In this document: piece after piece, positions 59,754 to 64,000 of the stretch
How the letters are laid out: the number at the start of each line of letters is the position of its first letter
Position numbering within the stretch: the stretch's first letter is position 1
Translations under genes and position numbers: made by a program
Notes under the pieces: model-generated
Told to the model about the DNA's origin: nothing
What the model saw: the letters and a program-made list of their open reading frames with translations, nothing else
The model's database searches: none
NCBI RefSeq assembly: GCF_009831625.1
Contig: NZ_WUUS01000001.1
Span: 124,301 to 188,300, forward strand
DNA: 64,000 nucleotides
Source: Halobaculum saliterrae
GTDB lineage: Archaea; Halobacteriota; Halobacteria; Halobacteriales; Haloferacaceae
Direction: 5' to 3'

Positions 59754-60830
59754 ATGAGTCAGCCGAGCCCCGAGGTCTACGAGCGCGACCGCGGGATGGA
59801 CGCCCACAACGCGGTCATGCGCGACATCCGGTCCGAGCGCGACGAGACGTACGACGCCCACGAGCCCACCCGCGTGTGGCTCGACGAGGACAACACCCCC
59901 GACGGCGTCAAGACCAGCCTCACGATCATCCTCAACACCGGCGGGTGTCGCTGGGCCCGCGCCGGCGGCTGCACGATGTGCGGCTACGTCGCCGAGTCCG
60001 TCGAGGGGGGCAGCGTCTCCCACGAGGCGCTCATGGACCAGATCGACGTCTGTCTGGAGCACGAGGCGGAGAACGCGGACGAGCCCGCGGAGCTCATCAA
60101 GATCTACACCTCCGGCTCGTTCCTCGACGAGCGCGAGGTGCCCGCCGAGAGCCGCCGGGCCGTCGCCGAGACGTTCGCCGACCGCGAGCGCGTGGTCGTC
60201 GAGTCGCTCCCCGACTTCGTCTCCGCGGAGAAGCTCTCGGAGTTCACCGACCGCGGGCTCGAAACCGACGTGGCGGTCGGGCTCGAGACCGCCACCGACC
60301 GCGTGCGCCACGACTGCGTGAACAAGTACTTCGCCTTCTCGGACTTCGAGGACGCCTGCGCGGAGGCCGCGGAGGCGGGCGCGGGCGTGAAGGCGTACCT
60401 CCTGATGAAGCCGCCGTTCCTCGCGGAGTCGGAGGCGCTCGCGGACATGGTCTCCTCGGTCGAACGGTGCGCCGCGGTCGACAACTGCCACACCGTCTCG
60501 ATGAACCCCTGCAACGTCCAGCGGTACACGATGGTCGACGAACTGCACTTCCGCGGCGGCTACCGCCCGCCGTGGCTGTGGTCGGTCGCCGCCGTGCTCG
60601 AACGGACCGCGGACGCCGACGCGATCGTCGTCTCGGACCCGGTCGGCGCCGGCTCCGACCGCGGCCCCCACAACTGCGGCGAGTGCGACGATCGCGTCCA
60701 GACGGCGATCAAGGACTTCGACCTCCGGCAGGACCCGTCGGTGTTCGAGCAGGTGTCCTGCGAGTGCGAGCGCACCTGGGAGCTGGTGCTGGAGGAGGAG
60801 ACCGCGTTCAACCAGCCGCTGGCGCGCTGA
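59754..60830 (+). CDS. raSEA: Archaeosine biosynthesis radical-SAM protein RaSEA
   Basis: The 358-aa product has the radical SAM signature NTGGCRWARAGGCTMCGYVA (Cys-x7-Cys-x2-Cys), DFVSAEKLSEFTDRGLETDV and GVKAYLLMKPPFLAESEAL. RaSEA converts the preQ0-lysine intermediate made by ArcS into archaeosine in tRNA. The C-terminal Cys-rich segment (NCGECDDRVQ and CECERTWEL) may bind a second cluster or zinc. The start at 59754 was chosen over the upstream in-frame start. No arcS gene is in the window. Confidence 0.93.
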   Translation: MSQPSPEVYERDRGMDAHNAVMRDIRSERDETYDAHEPTRVWLDEDNTPDGVKTSLTIILNTGGCRWARAGGCTMCGYVAESVEGGSVSHEALMDQIDVCLEHEAENADEPAELIKIYTSGSFLDEREVPAESRRAVAETFADRERVVVESLPDFVSAEKLSEFTDRGLETDVAVGLETATDRVRHDCVNKYFAFSDFEDACAEAAEAGAGVKAYLLMKPPFLAESEALADMVSSVERCAAVDNCHTVSMNPCNVQRYTMVDELHFRGGYRPPWLWSVAAVLERTADADAIVVSDPVGAGSDRGPHNCGECDDRVQTAIKDFDLRQDPSVFEQVSCECERTWELVLEEETAFNQPLAR

Positions 60831-61075
60831 GTCCGGAGCGGGCACCCTCCGGTCGGTCGGCAGACACCGTCGGGTCGAGGGACCGACTTCGGCGAGCCGG
60901 GGGCACCGTCGCCATCAGGTCGGCCACCCGGTCGGTTCGAACTCTCGGTTCACGCTCGTGATCGACCGAACACCCACGGGTTCGGAAGACCCGATCGTTA
61001 GGGTTCATGCGTCCGTTCCACCGTTGTCAGACGCGCGGCATACAATTATGTACCTTGACACCATATGACACGTTC

Positions 61076-61255
61076 ATGGAGATAGTCGACCGAGCGATCT
61101 TCACTTGCGACGACTGTGGAACGTCGGCGCCGTCGTTCGGGATCGAGTACGACAGCCTCGGGTACCCGGTGTGTCCGGGGTGCGGGGCGGTCGTCGGTCC
61201 GCTCGAACGGAACCGTGCGGGCGCGGAGTCGACGGCGACCGAGCGGGTGCGATAA
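61076..61255 (+). CDS. Small zinc-ribbon protein
   Basis: The 59-aa product has two CxxC pairs (FTCDDCGTSAPSFGIEYDSL and CPGCGAVVGPLE), a compact zinc ribbon. The ATG at 61076 fits a short protein; the longer frame upstream is not credible. A TATA-like AATTATG lies about 30-35 nt upstream (around 61040-61046). The function is unknown. Confidence 0.6.
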   Translation: MEIVDRAIFTCDDCGTSAPSFGIEYDSLGYPVCPGCGAVVGPLERNRAGAESTATERVR

Positions 61256-61577
61256 GCGGAGACGCGGGTCGACGCCCGCGACCGATCCCTCGAGTGGATA
61301 CCTGCCCGGCGGGAGAGACAGGAGTGTCGCCTCTCCGTTGGCGTCCTCGAACACGACGTCGATCGGCGGCTCGTCAGGTCGGCACGGGTCGACGAGGTCG
61401 ACCACGTCGTCGGCCGTCGTTCACGGGGAACACCCGGCCCGTATTCGCATTGTAATACAGCCGACAGTGTTGGTAAGCGGTTACTGACGCGGGGTCCCCG
61501 GGTGAGCGAGCGGTGGTGAGACGGATCGACGCGTTCGAGCGGTTCGGCCGGAAGTACGAACGTCCTCCCGCAGTCGG
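61256..61577. other. Intergenic, no gene called
   Basis: About 320 bp between the zinc-ribbon gene and purQ. A minus-strand segment around 61260-61405 reads VDLVDPCRPDEPPIDVVFED and looks faintly protein-like, but it runs antisense into the zinc-ribbon gene, so I do not call it. The convergent ends of both neighbours fall here. Confidence 0.4.
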
Positions 61578-62255
61578 CTACTCCGCGAACGCGCGGAGGA
61601 CGCCCTGCCCGTCCGTGCCGCCCACGTCGGGGAGGGTCGCGCGCTCGGGGTGCGGCATCATCACCGCGACCGTCTCGCGGGCGCCGAGCACGCCCGCGAC
61701 GTTGGCGGTCGACCCGTTCGGGTTCGCCTCGTCGGTGACGGCGCCGTCGGCGTCGCAGTAGCGGAACAGGACGCGGTCGTCGGCCTCCAGCGTCTCGAGA
61801 CGGTCCTCCCGGATCTCGAAGCGGCCCTCCCCGTGGGCGATCGGCACCTCGATCACGTCGCCCTCGTCGTAGGCCGCGGTCCAGGGGGTGTCCGCGCGCT
61901 CGACGCGCAGGTGGACGTGCTCACACTGGAACCGCGCCGAACGGTTCGTCGTGAACGCGCCGTCGGTGAGCCCGGCCTCACAGCCGATCTGGGCGCCGTT
62001 GCAGACGCCGAGCACGGGCGTTCCCGACTCGGCCGCCGCGCGGACCTCGGCCATGATCGGTTGCCGTGCGGCCATCGCGCCGGCGCGGAGGTAGTCGCCG
62101 TAGGAGAAGCCGCCGGGAACGACGATGCCGTCGGTGTCGTCCGGGAGGCCGTCCGCGTGCCAGACGCGCTCGGCGTCGACTCCGAGGTGCGTGAGCGCGC
62201 GGACGGCGTCGCGGTCGCAGTTCGAGCCGCCGAACTGGACGACTGCGACCGTCAC
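61578..62255 (-). CDS. purQ: Phosphoribosylformylglycinamidine synthase, glutaminase subunit PurQ
   Basis: The 225-aa product is a class I amidotransferase with catalytic Cys in PVLGVCNGAQIG and the His-x-Glu of MMPHPERATLPDVG. It starts VAVVQFGGSNCDRDAVRALT, the PurQ hallmark. It supplies ammonia to PurL for FGAM synthesis in the purine pathway. The start is GTG at 62255. purS lies 58 bp upstream on the same strand. Confidence 0.96.
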   Translation of the reverse strand: MTVAVVQFGGSNCDRDAVRALTHLGVDAERVWHADGLPDDTDGIVVPGGFSYGDYLRAGAMAARQPIMAEVRAAAESGTPVLGVCNGAQIGCEAGLTDGAFTTNRSARFQCEHVHLRVERADTPWTAAYDEGDVIEVPIAHGEGRFEIREDRLETLEADDRVLFRYCDADGAVTDEANPNGSTANVAGVLGARETVAVMMPHPERATLPDVGGTDGQGVLRAFAE

Positions 62256-62313
62256 GCCGTCTCACCTCGCCGGGAGCGGCCACTGACGGTCGCAGTCGGA
62301 TGAGTCGAGACCG

Positions 62314-62568
62314 TCATTCGCGCTCCTCAACCGCCACCTCGTAGTCGTGGATGGTCGGGTTCGCGAGCAGCCGGTCGGCCATCTCGCCGGCGCGCTCGTC
62401 GGCCTCGTCGGCGTCGGCGGCCTCCAGGTCGATCTCGAAGCGGTCGGCCGAGCGCAGGTCCTCCAGCTCGAAGCCGAGCCGTTCGAGCGCCCGCTGTGTC
62501 GTCTCAGCCTCCGGGTCGAGCACGCCGTGCTTCAGGCGGACCGTCACCGTGGCGGTGTAGCCGGTCAT
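62314..62568 (-). CDS. purS: Phosphoribosylformylglycinamidine synthase subunit PurS
   Basis: The 84-aa product has the PurS pattern TATVTVRLKHGVLDPEAETT and RALERLGFELEDLRSADRFE. PurS bridges PurL and PurQ in the FGAM synthase complex. A TATA-like GATTTTGCG (about 62592-62600) lies 26-31 nt before the ATG. It is immediately upstream of purQ on the same strand; purL is not in the window. Confidence 0.95.
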   Translation of the reverse strand: MTGYTATVTVRLKHGVLDPEAETTQRALERLGFELEDLRSADRFEIDLEAADADEADERAGEMADRLLANPTIHDYEVAVEERE

Positions 62569-62591
62569 CGTGCGACTCTGCGAGTTCATGC

Positions 62592-62603
62592 GCAAAATCC
62601 GTT
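62592..62603 (-). promoter_or_regulatory. TATA/BRE of purSQ
   Basis: The minus strand reads CGAAACGGATTTTGCG. The ATTTTG core is at about 62594-62599, 26-31 nt before the purS ATG, with a BRE-like CGAAAC just upstream. This fits leaderless transcription. Confidence 0.6.
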
Positions 62604-62659
62604 TCGGGACGGATTCGATATCCACGTTCGTGTACGGCAGTCGTCGCGCGGAGCGACAC

Positions 62660-62668
62660 CTGTTTACT
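62660..62668 (+). promoter_or_regulatory. TATA element of purU
   Basis: TGTTTACTC at 62661-62669 lies 22-30 nt upstream of the purU ATG, matching leaderless haloarchaeal promoters. It faces the purSQ promoter in a divergent arrangement with about 60 bp between the TATA elements. Confidence 0.55.
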
Positions 62669-62690
62669 CGCGGGAGAGGAAACGATCGAC

Positions 62691-63611
62691 ATGACCGCGG
62701 CCGACCGCCCGAATCCGAGACGCTGGGACACCGAGATCGTCGTCGTCGGGGACGACGCGACGGGACTGGTCGCCCGCGTCACCTCGCTGCTGTTCGAGCG
62801 CGGGTGCAACATCGAGGACCTCGATCAGGACGTTCGCGACGGCGTGTTCCGGATGCGCCTGCACGCCGACACCGACGGGATGGTGTGCAAGCCGGCGACG
62901 CTGGAGGAGGACCTGCAGGACCTCGGAACCGAACTCGGCGTCGACATTCGGGTTCGCCTCGCGGACGCCGAGGCGGCGCGCAAGGCCGCGCTGCTCGTGA
63001 CGAAGGAGGACCACGCCCCCCGCGCCGTGCTGGAGGCGTGCGAGGACGGAACCCTCGACGCGGAGGTGCCGGTGATGATCGGCAACCACGGCACCCTCCG
63101 GTCGCTCGCCGACGAGTACGGCGTGCCCTTCGTCGACGTGGGCGACGACGGCGGCTCCCACGACGAGCGCGAGCTGCTGCGGGTGCTCGACGAGTACGAC
63201 GTCGACTGTCTGGTGCTCGCGCGGTTCATGCGCATCCTCTCGCCGGAGGTCGTCTTCCGCTACGAGGGGCGCATCATCAACGTCCATCCCTCGCTGCTGC
63301 CGGCGTACCCCGGCGCGGAGGCGTACCGGCAGGCCGTCGAGGGCGGCGCGCGCGTCCACGGCGCCACCGCCCACTACGTGACGACGGACCTCGATCAGGG
63401 GCCGATCATCGCCCAGCGGGCGTTCCCGGTCGAGCCGGACGACGGCCCCGAGGACCTGAAGGAGCGCGGGCAGCCGTTGGAGGCGGAGGCGCTCGTCGCC
63501 GGGCTCCGGGCGCACCTCGACGACGCCGTCGTCGTCCGACGCGGGCGCACCCACTTCCGCGAGGGCGTCGACCCGGACGCCTACGATCTGGGCGGCGTCA
63601 CCGCGGAGTAG
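62691..63611 (+). CDS. purU: Formyltetrahydrofolate deformylase
   Basis: The 306-aa product has an N-terminal ACT-like domain (VVVGDDATGLVARVTSLLFE, INVHPSLLPAYPGAEAYRQA in the catalytic part). The C-terminal formyltransferase domain carries the conserved Asn-x-His-Pro-Ser and a late Asp in TTDLDQGPII. It hydrolyses 10-formyl-THF to formate and THF. The ATG at 62691 is used because upstream in-frame residues look spurious. It diverges from purSQ. Confidence 0.93.
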   Translation: MTAADRPNPRRWDTEIVVVGDDATGLVARVTSLLFERGCNIEDLDQDVRDGVFRMRLHADTDGMVCKPATLEEDLQDLGTELGVDIRVRLADAEAARKAALLVTKEDHAPRAVLEACEDGTLDAEVPVMIGNHGTLRSLADEYGVPFVDVGDDGGSHDERELLRVLDEYDVDCLVLARFMRILSPEVVFRYEGRIINVHPSLLPAYPGAEAYRQAVEGGARVHGATAHYVTTDLDQGPIIAQRAFPVEPDDGPEDLKERGQPLEAEALVAGLRAHLDDAVVVRRGRTHFREGVDPDAYDLGGVTAE

Positions 63612-63712
63612 CCGTCACCTCGGCCACTATCGCTCCGGGTGGCATCACCTGACCACCGTCGCTCCGGGTGCCGTCGCCCGGGAACCATCGTCCCGGACGC
63701 CGTCCCCGCGCC

Positions 63713-64000
63713 TCAGAGGTCGCGGACGGCGTCGACCGCCTCGGCGACGGGCGGGGCGTCGAACCAGTCGGTGCCGGTGTAGGCGTTCGTGCCGGCGGCG
63801 TACATGTCCGCGACGCGCTCGATCACGTCAGGATCGAGCGCCTGAGGTTCGACGGCACACAGCGGCCGCCAGTCGGCGACGGCCTCGTCGTCGGCACGTG
63901 CCTTCGCCTCGCTCACGGCCTCGACCCACTCGGGCGCGATCCGCTTGTAGTGCTGTCGGACGACCTCCTTGGACACCTCCTGCCCGTCGTACGCGAAGCG
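63713..64000 (-). CDS. Partial gene running off the right edge, unknown function
   Basis: The visible C-terminal 95 residues include RFAYDGQEVSKEVVRQHYKR and DWFDAPPVAEAVDAVRDL at the end. The open frame continues past 64000, so the start is not in the window; an in-frame GTG at 63976 is internal. It is acidic and soluble, and no family is recognised. Confidence 0.6.
   Translation of the reverse strand, partial: RFAYDGQEVSKEVVRQHYKRIAPEWVEAVSEAKARADDEAVADWRPLCAVEPQALDPDVIERVADMYAAGTNAYTGTDWFDAPPVAEAVDAVRDL

Noticed and set aside
61046-61405. 119-aa minus-strand frame over the zinc-ribbon gene
   Set aside because: It is antisense to a more credible small gene for half its length and ends in Arg-rich shadow sequence.
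1-64000. CRISPR arrays or insertion sequences
   Set aside because: I saw no regularly spaced identical direct repeats with unique spacers and no transposase-like protein. The tandem repeat at 25166-25267 is coding and contiguous.

Overview
The window is chromosomal DNA from a halophilic archaeon (class Halobacteria). The evidence is high GC, strongly acidic predicted proteins, archaeal information-processing genes (aIF2-beta, aIF5A, transcription factor S, deoxyhypusine synthase), Tat-type lipoprotein signals (twin arginine plus a Cys lipobox), near-leaderless promoters with a TATA element about 25-30 nt before the start codon, and several small proteins found only in haloarchaea. The genus cannot be fixed from sequence alone; a Haloferacales-type organism is a reasonable guess.

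Layout. 1-7571 is the least ordinary part. It has lower GC, sparse genes, a putative two-hairpin RNA (about 2674-2765), a frameshifted small gene (3116-3321), and a module ending at a tRNA-Leu(UAA) gene. The module holds a PurD-like ATP-grasp protein, a small HEXXH metallopeptidase-like protein, and a convergent gene that fuses a catalytically dead isocitrate-dehydrogenase fold to a second copy of the same HEXXH domain. A 21-bp near-repeat of the tRNA 3' end lies about 105 bp beyond it, which suggests an old integration site. This module is the best candidate in the window for an undescribed system.

7706-22735 is mostly housekeeping. It contains a Tat peptide-binding lipoprotein, a ferredoxin, PspA, transcription factor S with two zinc-cysteine partner genes, a KaiC-like protein, beta-RFAP synthase, a run of four metabolic/repair genes (HAD hydrolase, aldo/keto reductase, MsrB, D-2-hydroxyacid dehydrogenase), and divergent aIF2-beta and YchF-type GTPase genes. 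22965-25336 holds two cell-surface DUF4397 proteins with Asn-Glu-Thr sequon-rich tails. 25543-33446 holds a cold-shock protein, an enoyl-CoA hydratase, a three-gene set resembling glycerol-phosphate polymer synthesis (glycerophosphotransferase, nucleotidyltransferase, glycerophosphodiesterase), a membrane spermidine-synthase-like protein and a second ATP-grasp enzyme.

33459-36782 groups deoxyhypusine synthase, an agmatinase-family protein and aIF5A, which together fit the haloarchaeal agmatine-based deoxyhypusine modification of aIF5A. 37409-41551 has an SDR enzyme, a JAMM protease, IPP isomerase, a lipid-kinase-like protein, a PHP phosphoesterase and an Lrp regulator. The Lrp gene diverges from carA over a palindromic operator-like site. 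42807-46170 includes a Rieske protein fused to a large helical domain. 47376-50605 carries three siroheme/heme genes: hemA, a precorrin-2 dehydrogenase and a fused siroheme decarboxylase.

The right end (52189-64000) carries a MoaD-like modifier with two Gly-Gly motifs, AzlCD and MFS transporters, a tungsten-type aldehyde:ferredoxin oxidoreductase followed by an array of short hairpins, a VanZ-like protein, the archaeosine radical-SAM enzyme RaSEA, and divergent purSQ and purU genes. The last gene runs off the right edge.
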